Shown: positions 1-6,996 of the stretch, piece after piece
How positions within the stretch are numbered: the first letter of the stretch is position 1
Layout: the number at the start of each line of letters is the position of its first letter
NCBI GenBank assembly: GCA_033722575.1
Contig: JAWVYU010000230.1
Coordinates: 1-8,416, forward strand
Length of the DNA stretch: 8,416 nucleotides
From: GCA-2748575 sp033722575
GTDB taxonomy: Bacteria > Pseudomonadota > Gammaproteobacteria > Pseudomonadales > Ketobacteraceae
Direction of reading: 5' to 3'
The notes under the pieces: model-generated
The model's database searches: none
What the model saw: only the letters and a program-made list of their open reading frames with translations
What the model was told of the DNA's origin: nothing
Program-made: the position numbers and the translations under genes

Positions 1-118
1 CCTTTGTAGCCGGTGTCGCTTTTTTGGAAAAATCCGGCGCCGGATCGCTCAACCCCCCACAACCGGACAAACCGATAGCCACTGCCAGCGCAGCGGGAAT
101 AAACCTTTAACGATGCAT
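1..118 (-). pseudogene. Small lipoprotein gene, 5' end only, with in-frame stop at codon 4
   Basis: Read on the minus strand, an ATG at 118-116 has an AAGGG ribosome binding site at 130-126, seven bases upstream. The frame reads M-H-R-stop and then continues open as RFIPAALAVAIGLSGC to the window edge. This is a textbook lipoprotein signal peptide: basic start, hydrophobic core, lipobox LSGC with the lipidated cysteine at codon 20 (61-59). The mature part starts CGGLSDPAPDFSKK and is cut by the window. The stop is TAA at 109-107; one base change would restore a normal signal peptide. No good alternative start follows: the ATT at codon 7 and GTG at codon 13 lack a properly spaced ribosome site, and GTG would leave too short a signal. 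The residues after the cysteine do not match the GCGxKGPLY pattern of LptM, so I give no gene name. It is either a young pseudogene or a sequencing error. It is divergent from ubiE. Confidence 0.55.
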
Positions 119-300
119 AGTCAAACCCTTGTTAGTTTACATTTACCCTTCCAAACAAGCTTAGACCATATTCTGCGTTTTGAAGAATGAAAAATGGATT
201 GTTAACAGACTGTTTCTAGGGGAAAACTGCCCCGCCACACAATTTGACTGACCACCACAAATTCGCCAATATAGCCGCCAATTTACACAAGGAAGCCCCA
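119..300. other. Intergenic region between the divergent lipoprotein and ubiE
   Basis: This stretch should hold the promoters for the ubiE-tatC cluster (rightward) and for the small lipoprotein (leftward). I see no strong sigma-70 pair. The best rightward candidate is TTGAAG with a 17-base spacer and a weak TAACAG. The best leftward one is TTTTCA with a 17-base spacer and TATGGT. Both are too weak to call. Only the two ribosome binding sites are clear. Confidence 0.4.
289..295 (+). promoter_or_regulatory. Ribosome binding site that sets the ubiE start
   Basis: AAGGAAG lies a few bases before the ATG at 301. The in-frame TTG at 244 has no comparable site. The 19 extra residues that a TTG start would add have no counterpart in the E. 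coli protein as I know it. The ATG at 301 is therefore taken as the start. Confidence 0.8.
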
Positions 301-1050
301 ATGCCCGAGCACAAGACCACCCACTTCGGCTACAAAACGGTTCCCGTGGAAGCCAAGGCCCAGAAAGTGGGAGAAGTTTTCCATTCCGTGGCCGCTCGTT
401 ATGATCTGATGAATGACCTGATGTCGCTGGGGATTCACCGCCTGTGGAAGCGCTACACCATTGAAATGAGCGCTGTGCGGCCCGGCCAGACCATTCTGGA
501 CATCGCCGGCGGCACCGGCGACCTGACCATGAAGTTCTCTCGCATCGTGGGCGAATCAGGCAAGGTGGTGCTCGCGGATATCAACGCCTCCATGCTGGAA
601 GTGGGCCGGGACAAACTGCTGGATCATGGCTACGCCGGTAATATCGAGTATGTACAGGCCAATGCCGAAGCCCTGCCGTTCGAGGACAATACCTTTGACT
701 GCATCACCATCAGCTTTGGCCTGCGCAACGTCACCGACAAGCAGAAAGCCCTGGAGTCCATGTACCGTGTGCTGAAGCCGGGCGGACGCTGTCTGGTACT
801 GGAATTTTCCAAGCCCACCAATGAGTTACTGGAAAAAATCTACGATCGCTATTCCTTTACCGTGCTCCCCATGATGGGGCGGCTGGTGACCCGGGACGCC
901 GACAGCTACCGTTACCTGGCGGAATCCATCCGCATGCATCCGGATCAGAACAAGCTCAAGCACATGATGCGCAAGGCTGGCTTTGAGCAAACCGAGTATT
1001 TCAATCTCACCGGCGGCATCGTCGCCCTGCATCGCGGGTTCAAATTCTGA
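301..1050 (+). CDS. ubiE: Ubiquinone/menaquinone biosynthesis C-methyltransferase UbiE
   Basis: UbiE is a cytosolic SAM-dependent class I methyltransferase that adds the ring C-methyl group to the octaprenyl-benzoquinol intermediate of ubiquinone and, where present, to demethylmenaquinol. The protein has 249 residues; the E. coli enzyme has 251 and is very similar along its whole length. Visible marks are the family signature YDLMNDLMSLGIHRLWK at 34-50, SAM-binding motif I LDIAGGTGDLT at 66-76, the motif II acidic position in LADIN (91-95), ANAEALPF at 120-127, the RVLKPGG post-motif at 156-162, and the conserved ending ALHRGFKF. The start is the ATG at 301, chosen by its ribosome site. It is the first gene of the cluster, and its stop overlaps the ubiJ start by one base (TGATG), so translation is probably coupled. 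Nothing looks damaged. Confidence 0.97.
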   Translation: MPEHKTTHFGYKTVPVEAKAQKVGEVFHSVAARYDLMNDLMSLGIHRLWKRYTIEMSAVRPGQTILDIAGGTGDLTMKFSRIVGESGKVVLADINASMLEVGRDKLLDHGYAGNIEYVQANAEALPFEDNTFDCITISFGLRNVTDKQKALESMYRVLKPGGRCLVLEFSKPTNELLEKIYDRYSFTVLPMMGRLVTRDADSYRYLAESIRMHPDQNKLKHMMRKAGFEQTEYFNLTGGIVALHRGFKF

Positions 1051-1727
1051 TGAGTCATGATCGCCGCAGAACCCGTCAACCGGAAAACCGCAGCCTGATT
1101 CCATCCCTGGTGACCGGCCAGCTGGAACGCGCCCTGAACCGCGCCCTCAGCTACGCCCCGGCCACCCGCATGCGCCTGAAACGCCTGGCGGGCAAATCCC
1201 TGGGCCTGGACCTGCGCAACCCCTCAGTCCAGCTTACCCTGCTGATGGAAAAAAAGGGGGTGCGAACCCTGAGCCATCTGGAGGAAGCGCCGGATGCGGT
1301 GATCGCCGGGCCCTTCTTCACCGTAATGCGCAACATGGCCAGAGAAACATCCACAGGGCAATGGCTGGCCAGTGGCGTGGAGTTGCAAGGGGACACCGAG
1401 CTGATTCAGCAGGTTTCCGTCATTCTTGCCGAGCAGGATTTTGATGTTGAGGAGCCGTTGTCGGAGCTGATTGGCGACGTGGCGGCCCACCAGCTGACCC
1501 GCGCCACCCGCGGCGCATTCGGATTCCTGAAAAAAGCCGGGCGCACTTTACTGGAGGAATCCGGGAATTTTCTGCAGAGCGACGGCAAAGCCCTGGTCAG
1601 CCGCGAGGATGCCGACGACTTTTATGACGATATCGACCGGCTGCGTGCCGATTACGACCGCCTGGAGGCCCGCTGGCAACGCCTTGAGAAAAAAATCAGG
1701 GACCGCCAGACCACCGCTGACACCTAA
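1050..1727 (+). CDS. ubiJ: Ubiquinone biosynthesis accessory factor UbiJ (SCP2 domain)
   Basis: UbiJ (formerly YigP) is a non-enzymatic lipid-binding protein. In E. coli it works with UbiK in the soluble Ubi complex, where its SCP2 sterol-carrier-like domain is thought to hold the hydrophobic prenylated intermediates. This protein has 225 residues against about 201 in E. coli. The extra length is partly a basic, Arg-rich N-terminus (SHDRRRTRQPENR). The region from about 18 to 130 fits the SCP2 fold, with the typical GPFFTVMRNMA and the core GVELQGDTELIQQV. Residues 135-170 (LSELIGDVAAHQLTRATRGAFGF) are the well-kept helix of the family. The C-terminus (about 185-220) is a heptad-like charged helix, DFYDDIDRLRADYDRLEARWQRLEKK, likely a coiled coil that contacts partners. 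It lies between ubiE and ubiB, which supports the call. The start overlaps the ubiE stop. The overall sequence is less conserved than its neighbours, as is usual for this family. Confidence 0.9.
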   Translation: MSHDRRRTRQPENRSLIPSLVTGQLERALNRALSYAPATRMRLKRLAGKSLGLDLRNPSVQLTLLMEKKGVRTLSHLEEAPDAVIAGPFFTVMRNMARETSTGQWLASGVELQGDTELIQQVSVILAEQDFDVEEPLSELIGDVAAHQLTRATRGAFGFLKKAGRTLLEESGNFLQSDGKALVSREDADDFYDDIDRLRADYDRLEARWQRLEKKIRDRQTTADT

Positions 1728-1745
1728 ATTGCTCACGAGGCCAAA

Positions 1746-3398
1746 GTGAAACGGCTAGCAAGACTTTTTACCATTCTCAACGCGTTCGCCCGGTACCGCC
1801 TGGATGAATTACTGCCGGATCACCCGGCGACACCGCTTATCCGCGCTCTCACCCGCCTTTTCCCTGGTGCCTGGCTGCCCCGCCAGCACAGTGACCCCTG
1901 GGTCCGGTTGCGGCTGGCACTGGAATCCCTGGGCCCGGTGTTTATCAAGTTCGGGCAACTGCTGTCCACCCGACGGGATCTGCTGCCTCCGGAAGCCATC
2001 GATGACCTGAGCAAACTCCAGGATCGGGTGCCGCCCTTCGATGAAAATCAGGCCATTGCCATTATTGAGTCCGAGCTGAAAGCCCCGGTCAGTCAGCTGT
2101 TCAGTGAGTTTGACCGCCAGCCGCTGGCCTCCGCATCGGTCGCCCAGGTACACACGGCCGTGCTTCCCGGCGGTGATCATGTGGTGGTGAAAGTGGTGCG
2201 GCCCGGGATTGAAAAACAGGTCCGCAGAGACGTTGATCTGCTCAAATCCCTGGCCAATATGCTGGTCCGGGTGATCCCGGAAACCACCAGGTTTCACCCC
2301 CAACAGGTGATTGAGGACTATGAGCATACTATCTTCGGGGAGCTGGATATGGGCCATGAAGCGGCCAATGCCGCCCAGTTCCGGCGTAACTTCGAAGGCT
2401 CGCCCCTGCTTTATGTGCCCGAGATTTACTGGAACTACACCACCCCCAGGGTGCTCACCATGGAACGGATCTATGGAGTGCCCGTGAGCGACACCGCTGC
2501 CATGGAAGCCGCAGGCATTGACCTGGAAACCCTGGCGGAAATCGGGGTGGAAATCTTCTTCACCCAGGTGTTCCGGGACAACTTTTTCCATGCGGACATG
2601 CACCCCGGCAATGTGTTTGTATCCCTGGACAACCCCGAGCAGCCGCAGTACATATCTCTGGATCACGCCATTGCCGGTTCACTGTCCCGCCAGGAGCGGG
2701 CACTGCTGGCTCGGCAGCTGATGGCGCTGCTGGACAAGGACTACGAACAGATGGCCCTGCTGCTGATCGAAGCTGGCTGGGTGCCGCCCCATACCCGGGT
2801 AACGGAGTTCACCCATGCGCTGCGCACCGTGCTGGAGCCGGTGCTGGAAAAGCCGCTGCAGGATATTGAGTTTGGCCCCATTCTGGTGCGCCTGTTCAAT
2901 ACGGCGCGGCGCTTCGAAATGCAGGCACTGCCCCAGTTTGTGCTGTTGGAGAAAACTCTGATACACATAGAGGGGCTGGGCCGGCAGCTGTACCCGGCGC
3001 TGGATATCTGGACTGTCGGGCGCCCTCTTCTTGAGCAATGGATCCGGGATCAGCTGGGCCCCACCGCTGTGATGCAGGCCATCAAACGGAATGGCCCGGC
3101 ACTTGCAGAGCAGGTGCCCCAGCTTCCCAAAATGGCTTTCGAAGCACTGCAGGAAATCCGCAAGCTGAGTGCCAACCAGGAAAAACTTGTGGAAAAATGG
3201 CATGAGCAGCACCGGCGCAATCTGCAGCGGGACCGGATCAGCAACCTGGTGGGGCTGGGTGCTGTACTTATTGGCGGTTATTGGGCTATCCACCCCGGGG
3301 CAATCCCCGCGGTTTCCGATATCCCCTGGCCTGCCTGGGTGATTGGCGCTGGCGGCGCGTTTTTAATTGCATCGAAATATTTTCGGCGTACGCTATAA
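1746..3398 (+). CDS. ubiB: Ubiquinone biosynthesis protein UbiB (atypical kinase/ATPase, membrane-anchored)
   Basis: UbiB belongs to the ABC1/ADCK/COQ8 family of protein-kinase-like ATPases needed for ubiquinone synthesis; it sits on the inner membrane and probably helps extract or deliver lipid intermediates. It has 550 residues (546 in E. coli). Seen in order: the KxGQ motif FIKFGQLLSTRRDLLPP (66-82), the Ala-rich loop PLASASVAQVH (126-136), the nucleotide-binding lysine in VVVKVVRPGIE (K149), an ELD motif (199-201), the catalytic-loop HADMHPGN (282-289), the LFNTARRF stretch, and two hydrophobic C-terminal segments (about 498-517 and 530-546). The DFG-like metal site reads DHAIAG (306-311), where E. 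coli has DCGIVG; the Asp is kept but the Gly is Ala. Start is GTG at 1746, with GAGG at 1737-1740. It follows ubiJ by 18 bases. The family call is secure; the motif change may only be lineage-specific. Confidence 0.96.
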   Translation: MKRLARLFTILNAFARYRLDELLPDHPATPLIRALTRLFPGAWLPRQHSDPWVRLRLALESLGPVFIKFGQLLSTRRDLLPPEAIDDLSKLQDRVPPFDENQAIAIIESELKAPVSQLFSEFDRQPLASASVAQVHTAVLPGGDHVVVKVVRPGIEKQVRRDVDLLKSLANMLVRVIPETTRFHPQQVIEDYEHTIFGELDMGHEAANAAQFRRNFEGSPLLYVPEIYWNYTTPRVLTMERIYGVPVSDTAAMEAAGIDLETLAEIGVEIFFTQVFRDNFFHADMHPGNVFVSLDNPEQPQYISLDHAIAGSLSRQERALLARQLMALLDKDYEQMALLLIEAGWVPPHTRVTEFTHALRTVLEPVLEKPLQDIEFGPILVRLFNTARRFEMQALPQFVLLEKTLIHIEGLGRQLYPALDIWTVGRPLLEQWIRDQLGPTAVMQAIKRNGPALAEQVPQLPKMAFEALQEIRKLSANQEKLVEKWHEQHRRNLQRDRISNLVGLGAVLIGGYWAIHPGAIPAVSDIPWPAWVIGAGGAFLIASKYFRRTL

Positions 3399-3437
3399 CT
3401 CCCAGTAAATAAATGACAGCACAGCAGTTTTCTTGCT

Positions 3438-3770
3438 ATGAGTGATATACTAAAAGCACTGGACAGCGTTCTTGATGAGCGAAAATCAGCAGCACCGGAT
3501 TCATCCTATGTTGCCAGTTTGTATCATAAGGGCCTGAACAAGATTCTCGAGAAGGTGGGTGAGGAATCCACCGAGATGATCTTGGCCGCCAAAGATGCGG
3601 AGCAGTCCAAAGACACGGCCGATACAATCTACGAAACTGCGGACCTGTGGTTCCACAGCCTGGTGGCACTTCACCAGCTCGGCGCATCTTCTCAGGATGT
3701 ACTGAACGAACTCGAACGGCGCTTTGATCTGTCCGGCTTAGTTGAAAAACAGAATCGAACCCAAAAATGA
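3438..3770 (+). CDS. hisE: Phosphoribosyl-ATP pyrophosphatase HisE
   Basis: HisE catalyses the second step of histidine synthesis, hydrolysing phosphoribosyl-ATP to phosphoribosyl-AMP and pyrophosphate in the cytosol. The protein has 110 residues, normal for a stand-alone HisE, and is all-alpha like MazG. The metal-binding pattern is visible: GEESTE at 41-46 (E42, E43, E46) followed by YETADLW with E66 and D69. The stretch AAPDSSYVASLYHKGLNKILEKVGEES is nearly the same as in Pseudomonas HisE. In Pseudomonas hisI (the next enzyme) sits directly before hisE in this same ubiB-tatA interval; here ubiB ends only 39 bases upstream, so hisI must be elsewhere or fused in another gene. The ribosome site before the ATG is weak, which suggests modest translation or dependence on upstream ribosomes. 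Confidence 0.95.
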   Translation: MSDILKALDSVLDERKSAAPDSSYVASLYHKGLNKILEKVGEESTEMILAAKDAEQSKDTADTIYETADLWFHSLVALHQLGASSQDVLNELERRFDLSGLVEKQNRTQK

Positions 3771-3783
3771 TGCCAGCTGGCAT
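3770..3783. repeat. Perfect 14-bp palindrome between hisE and tatA
   Basis: ATGCCAGCTGGCAT is a perfect palindrome that begins at the last base of the hisE stop codon and ends 23 bases before the tatA start. It has no T-tract after it, so it is not a normal terminator. It could be an operator-like site, an mRNA processing or stabilising structure between the his and tat parts of the transcript, or chance. Confidence 0.4.
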
Positions 3784-3806
3784 GCATTAACGACCAGGAG
3801 AATGAC

Positions 3807-4052
3807 ATGGGTATTGGTGGAATTGGTATCTGGCAATTATTGATTATCTTGGCCATTGTACTGCTTTTATTTGGTACCAAACGGCTACGCAACCTGGGTG
3901 GTGACCTGGGCGGCGCCATCAAGGGCTTCAAGAAAGCCATGAGTGACGAAGACAAGAAAAACCTGCCCAACGGTGAAGAAAAAGCCGAGGTCAAACCGGA
4001 AAATACCGCAGAGAAAACTTCCAGCGAAAAAACCACCACTGACACCAAATAA
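3807..4052 (+). CDS. tatA: Twin-arginine translocase subunit TatA
   Basis: TatA polymerises in the inner membrane to form the passage for folded proteins carrying twin-arginine signals. The 81-residue protein shows the classic layout: a short periplasmic start (MGIGGIGIWQ), one membrane helix (about 7-22), the hinge FGTKRLRNLG (22-31), an amphipathic helix GGDLGGAIKGFKKAM (31-45), and a loose charged tail rich in Lys, Glu and Thr. It matches E. coli TatA (89 residues) closely, including IWQLLII and IKGFKKAMSD. The GTKRL hinge, rather than GPERLP, separates it from TatB. A strong AGGAG site at 3796-3800 lies six bases before the ATG, much better than those of tatB or tatC, in line with the known excess of TatA over the other subunits. 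Confidence 0.97.
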   Translation: MGIGGIGIWQLLIILAIVLLLFGTKRLRNLGGDLGGAIKGFKKAMSDEDKKNLPNGEEKAEVKPENTAEKTSSEKTTTDTK

Positions 4053-4072
4053 GGTCGTTATTCTGCCCATTT

Positions 4073-4636
4073 ATGTTTGATATAGGTTTTTTCGAATTAA
4101 TATTGATTGCGGTGATCGCTCTGCTGGTGTTAGGGCCGGAGCGGCTGCCCCATGCCGTGCGCATGACCGGAGCCTGGATATCAAAGTTCCGCCGCGCCGC
4201 CACCTCAGTGCGCGAGGAAATCGAACGGGAAGTAAATGCCTATGAAATGCAACAGCGCATTAACGAGCAACTGGAAAAAAGTGGTGTCGGCGAAGCCAGG
4301 GATGTTCTGGAAAAAACCAAACAAACCCTGCGCAACGGCATTCTGGATGACGAAACCCTGAAAGAAATTGAGCGCCGGGGGCTGGGTGATTACACCAAAT
4401 CCCTGATAGAAGCAGACAGCGAATCTGACGGCGATGACAACACAGAAGCCGCAAAAGACAACAAGGATGCACAGCTTAGCAGCAAAGAAATCAGGGAAAG
4501 AAACCGCCAACAGACAGCCATCGGCACTGCCGGTACCAATCCACCACCTGCACCCCCCGAAGCCCCAACCGGCAAGGACACCAGCAGCACCAGACCACCT
4601 GAAACCGATACTGACAAAAACACCAGAAACACTTGA
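4073..4636 (+). CDS. tatB: Twin-arginine translocase subunit TatB
   Basis: TatB pairs with TatC to form the receptor for twin-arginine signal peptides. The protein has 187 residues (171 in E. coli). It starts MFDIGFFELILIAVIALLVL, with the conserved Glu at position 8 in the membrane helix, then the TatB hinge GPERLP at 21-26 and an amphipathic helix up to about 45 (RMTGAWISKFRRAATSVREEIERE). A long charged helical region follows to about 115. The last 60 or so residues are low-complexity, acidic and then Pro/Thr-rich (NPPPAPPEAP and RPPETDTD), probably unstructured. Such tails vary freely in the family. It starts 20 bases after tatA. The ribosome site is weak, which would keep TatB below TatA. 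Confidence 0.95.
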   Translation: MFDIGFFELILIAVIALLVLGPERLPHAVRMTGAWISKFRRAATSVREEIEREVNAYEMQQRINEQLEKSGVGEARDVLEKTKQTLRNGILDDETLKEIERRGLGDYTKSLIEADSESDGDDNTEAAKDNKDAQLSSKEIRERNRQQTAIGTAGTNPPPAPPEAPTGKDTSSTRPPETDTDKNTRNT

Positions 4637-4675
4637 CCGCAATGCCGCGTAACTGACAAATCAAAAAGAATCACG

Positions 4676-5464
4676 ATGTCTGAAAATTCCGAGAACGAAG
4701 GCAACATGCCCCTGATTGAGCATTTGATAGAGCTGCGCGACCGCATACTGCGCGCACTGCTGGTGACGCTCTTTATCTTCCTCGGACTCTTCTATTTCGC
4801 CAACGACATCTACCATTTTGTCAGCCTGCCCATCAGGGAACAGTTGCCGGAAGGCACCACCATGATTGCCACCGATATTACGGCAACCTTTTTTGCGCCG
4901 TTCAAGCTGACGCTGGTGGTTTCCATTTTTCTGGCGATGCCCTTTGTGCTGCATCAGTTCTGGAAATTCATCTCGCCGGGGTTGTATGCTCATGAAAAGA
5001 AACTGGCCATTCCGGTATTGCTGCTGAGCGTCATCCTTTTTTACAGCGGCATTGCGTTTTCCCACTATGTGATTTTTCCCCTGGTGATGAAATTCTTTAC
5101 CACCATTGGCCCGGAATTTGTGTCCGTGACGCCGGATATATCCCAATACCTTTCCATTGCACTGAAACTGTTTTTTGCCTTTGGCCTGGCGTTTGAAATC
5201 CCGGTTATTACCATGGTATTGATATGGTCCGGCGTGGCCAGCGTGGAGTCTCTCAGCGCCAAGCGCCCCTATATCGTGGTGGGCTGTTTCGTGTTCGGCA
5301 TGCTGCTGACACCCCCGGACCCTTTCTCCCAGTCGATGCTGGCTATTCCGATGTGGATGCTGTTTGAAGTCGGTTTACTGTTTGGCAGAATCGGGCGCAG
5401 GAAACATATCGAACAGGAAACAGAAGAAGACTCGCTTCCCGCTACGGATCACGACGGCAAATAA
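4676..5464 (+). CDS. tatC: Twin-arginine translocase subunit TatC
   Basis: TatC is the six-helix inner-membrane core of the Tat receptor and binds the RR signal peptide. The 262-residue protein aligns well with E. coli TatC (258). Visible marks are the cytoplasmic N-terminal motif HLIELRDRIL (16-25, with E15 just before), FANDIYHFVS (41-50), TTMIATD (61-67), the signal-binding first cytoplasmic loop QFWKFISPGLYAHEKK (94-109, with E107 at the place of the E. coli E103), the buried Glu in FEIPV (E174), KRPY (196-199), and GMLLTPPDPFSQ (208-219). The tail after about 240 is acidic and variable. It ends the cluster. Its stop lies only 10 bases from the stop of the opposing dtd gene, and I see no terminator hairpin there. 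Confidence 0.97.
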   Translation: MSENSENEGNMPLIEHLIELRDRILRALLVTLFIFLGLFYFANDIYHFVSLPIREQLPEGTTMIATDITATFFAPFKLTLVVSIFLAMPFVLHQFWKFISPGLYAHEKKLAIPVLLLSVILFYSGIAFSHYVIFPLVMKFFTTIGPEFVSVTPDISQYLSIALKLFFAFGLAFEIPVITMVLIWSGVASVESLSAKRPYIVVGCFVFGMLLTPPDPFSQSMLAIPMWMLFEVGLLFGRIGRRKHIEQETEEDSLPATDHDGK

Positions 5465-5474
5465 CCAGACTGGC

Positions 5475-5912
5475 TCACACTTCCAGCAGAAAGGTTACCG
5501 GCCCGTCATTCAGCAGCCTGACCTTCATATCGGCCCCGAACTTTCCCGTGGCTACTTTGCCGTAGCTGGCGCTGGCCTGATCACACAGATACTGATAAAG
5601 GCGCCTGCCCTCTTCAGGGGGCGCAGCTGAACTGAAACCGGGGCGCAGTCCCTTGCGGGTGTCTGCCGCCAGGGTGAACTGTGACACCAGCAGTAATCCG
5701 CCATCTGTATCACTCACCGACAGATTCATTTTTCCGTCGTCATCATTGAACACACGATACCGCAACAGTTTGTCCAACAGCTTGTCGGCGCTGGCCTCAT
5801 CATCACCCTTTTCTACTCCGATCAAAGCCAGCAAACCGCCGCCAATCTGTCCGATAACTTCATTATCAACAGTTACGGATGCCTCGCTAACCCGTTGTAT
5901 CAATGCTTTCAC
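5475..5912 (-). CDS. dtd: D-aminoacyl-tRNA deacylase Dtd
   Basis: Dtd hydrolyses D-aminoacyl-tRNAs (for example D-Tyr-tRNA) and also glycyl-tRNA(Ala), as chiral proofreading in the cytosol. The chosen start is GTG at 5912-5910, giving VKALIQRV... and 145 residues, exactly the E. coli length; an ATG at 5957 would add 15 residues that the family lacks. An AGGAGG lies 11 bases before the GTG, which is rather far, though a GGGG run sits closer. The two family motifs are present: SQFTLAAD (77-84) and the cross-subunit Gly-cisPro motif NDGPVT (135-140), with the usual FLLEV ending. It converges with tatC and is divergent from pip, with 113 bases between them. The dtd-pip pairing is common in Pseudomonas-like genomes, from what I recall. 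Confidence 0.95.
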   Translation of the reverse strand: MKALIQRVSEASVTVDNEVIGQIGGGLLALIGVEKGDDEASADKLLDKLLRYRVFNDDDGKMNLSVSDTDGGLLLVSQFTLAADTRKGLRPGFSSAAPPEEGRRLYQYLCDQASASYGKVATGKFGADMKVRLLNDGPVTFLLEV

Positions 5913-6025
5913 AAAAACCCCGGCCTCCTGTATTCTCGTGGGTACGTCAATAATCACTGAGCAATCTTAACGGTTTTGCGCTACAGTAATCCAGACGCAA
6001 GCCAACAGATCAGGTCAGGTACACC

Positions 6026-6988
6026 ATGCAGGCGCTTTATCCGGACATCAAGCCTTTCGCCGAACACCAGTTGTCGGTGGATGACATCCACAAGCTTCAT
6101 ATCGAGGAGTGTGGGCGGATAGATGGCATACCGGTGCTTTTTCTGCACGGCGGGCCCGGCGGCGGTACCGAACCTTATAATCGCCGCTTCTTCAATCCGG
6201 AAAAGTACCGGATTATCCTGTTTGATCAGCGCGGCTGCGGCAAATCAAAACCTCACGGGTGCCTGGAAAACAATACCACCCAGGATCTCATTGATGACAT
6301 CGAAAAAATCCGCGAACACCTGGGTGTTGATAAGTGGGTGCTGTTCGGCGGATCCTGGGGTGCCACCCTGGCTTTGTTGTATGCGCAGGATTTTCCCGAG
6401 CGGGTGAGCGGCATGATCCTGCGGGGCGTGTTTCTGGCCCGCCGGAAGGATCTTACCTGGCTTTATCAGGAAGGGGCCAACCGGGTATTTCCGGACGCCT
6501 GGGAAGACTTTATCAAACCCATTCCTGAAGCAGAGCGGGGCGACCTGCTGGAAGCCTACAACAAGCGCCTTAACAGCGACAATGAAATTGTACGCATGTC
6601 AGCCTGCAAGGCATGGTCCACCTGGGAAGGTAACTGCGCTACCCTGAAACCCAACAGCAAGGTAATGGACCACTTTACCGATCCTCATACAGCAGTCAGC
6701 CTGGCCCGCATTGAAGTTCATTATTTTCTCAAAAATACTTTTATCGAAGAAAACCGGATTCTCAATAACATGGAGAGAATTCAGGATATCCCCGGAATCA
6801 TTGTGCATGGCCGGTATGACATGGTATGCCCACTGGACAATTCCCAGATACTTTACCGCAACTGGGCCAATGCGGAACTGAACATTATCCGCGAAGCCGG
6901 CCATTCCAGCAGCGAAGCTGCCATCAGTGATGCGCTGGTAAAAGCCACCAATAAAATGGCCGATTTTATGGAAGAGGATACTGAGTAG
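6026..6988 (+). CDS. pip: Proline iminopeptidase (prolyl aminopeptidase)
   Basis: This alpha/beta-hydrolase of peptidase family S33 removes N-terminal proline from peptides in the cytosol. It has 320 residues, normal for the short bacterial type. The catalytic parts are all visible: oxyanion-hole segment HGGPGGG (41-47), DQRGCGKS (67-74), nucleophile elbow GGSWGA (108-113, Ser110), catalytic Asp265 in VHGRYDMVCP, and His293 in EAGHSSSE. The cap domain has WSTWEGNCATL (E201) and LARIEVHYF (E230), the acidic residues that recognise the free N-terminus in this family. The start LYPDIKPFAEHQLSVDD is typical. An AGGT repeat before the ATG is only a fair ribosome site. It is divergent from dtd. The stop codon lies within a hairpin loop. 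Confidence 0.95.
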   Translation: MQALYPDIKPFAEHQLSVDDIHKLHIEECGRIDGIPVLFLHGGPGGGTEPYNRRFFNPEKYRIILFDQRGCGKSKPHGCLENNTTQDLIDDIEKIREHLGVDKWVLFGGSWGATLALLYAQDFPERVSGMILRGVFLARRKDLTWLYQEGANRVFPDAWEDFIKPIPEAERGDLLEAYNKRLNSDNEIVRMSACKAWSTWEGNCATLKPNSKVMDHFTDPHTAVSLARIEVHYFLKNTFIEENRILNNMERIQDIPGIIVHGRYDMVCPLDNSQILYRNWANAELNIIREAGHSSSEAAISDALVKATNKMADFMEEDTE

Positions 6989-6996
6989 CAGTATCC
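6976..6996 (+). terminator. Hairpin over the pip stop codon
   Basis: GGATACTG and CAGTATCC form a perfect 8-bp stem around the 5-base loop AGTAG, which contains the pip TAG stop. With one bulged base the stem can grow by AGA/TCT (6973-6975 with 6998-7000). No T-run follows, only a pyrimidine-rich stretch, so it is a weak intrinsic terminator or a 3' end stabiliser. Confidence 0.4.

Noticed and set aside
1..118. Identification of the small lipoprotein as LptM
   Set aside because: The lipobox fits, but the residues after the cysteine (GGLSDPAPD) lack the KGPLY motif of LptM.
219..233. GGGG-AAAACTG-CCCC hairpin upstream of ubiE
   Set aside because: The stem is only four pairs and has no supporting context; such repeats are common by chance.
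244..300. TTG start that would lengthen UbiE by 19 residues
   Set aside because: The ATG at 301 has a strong ribosome site and gives the family's normal length and N-terminus.
1809..2666. Long minus-strand open frame (285 codons) opposite ubiB
   Set aside because: It lies wholly inside a well-supported gene, has no recognisable domain, and its composition (many His, Gln, Gly) is what an antisense shadow of a GC-rich gene gives.
4205..4642. Minus-strand open frame opposite tatB
   Set aside because: It is a shadow of the low-complexity tatB tail; the Gly/Val/Phe-rich product matches no family I know.
5913..5957. ATG start for dtd 15 codons upstream
   Set aside because: The GTG at 5912 gives the exact 145-residue family length, and the added residues do not resemble any Dtd N-terminus.
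5930..6025. Promoters in the dtd-pip divergent region
   Set aside because: The candidate hexamers on both strands match the consensus too poorly to call, although promoters must lie here or nearby.
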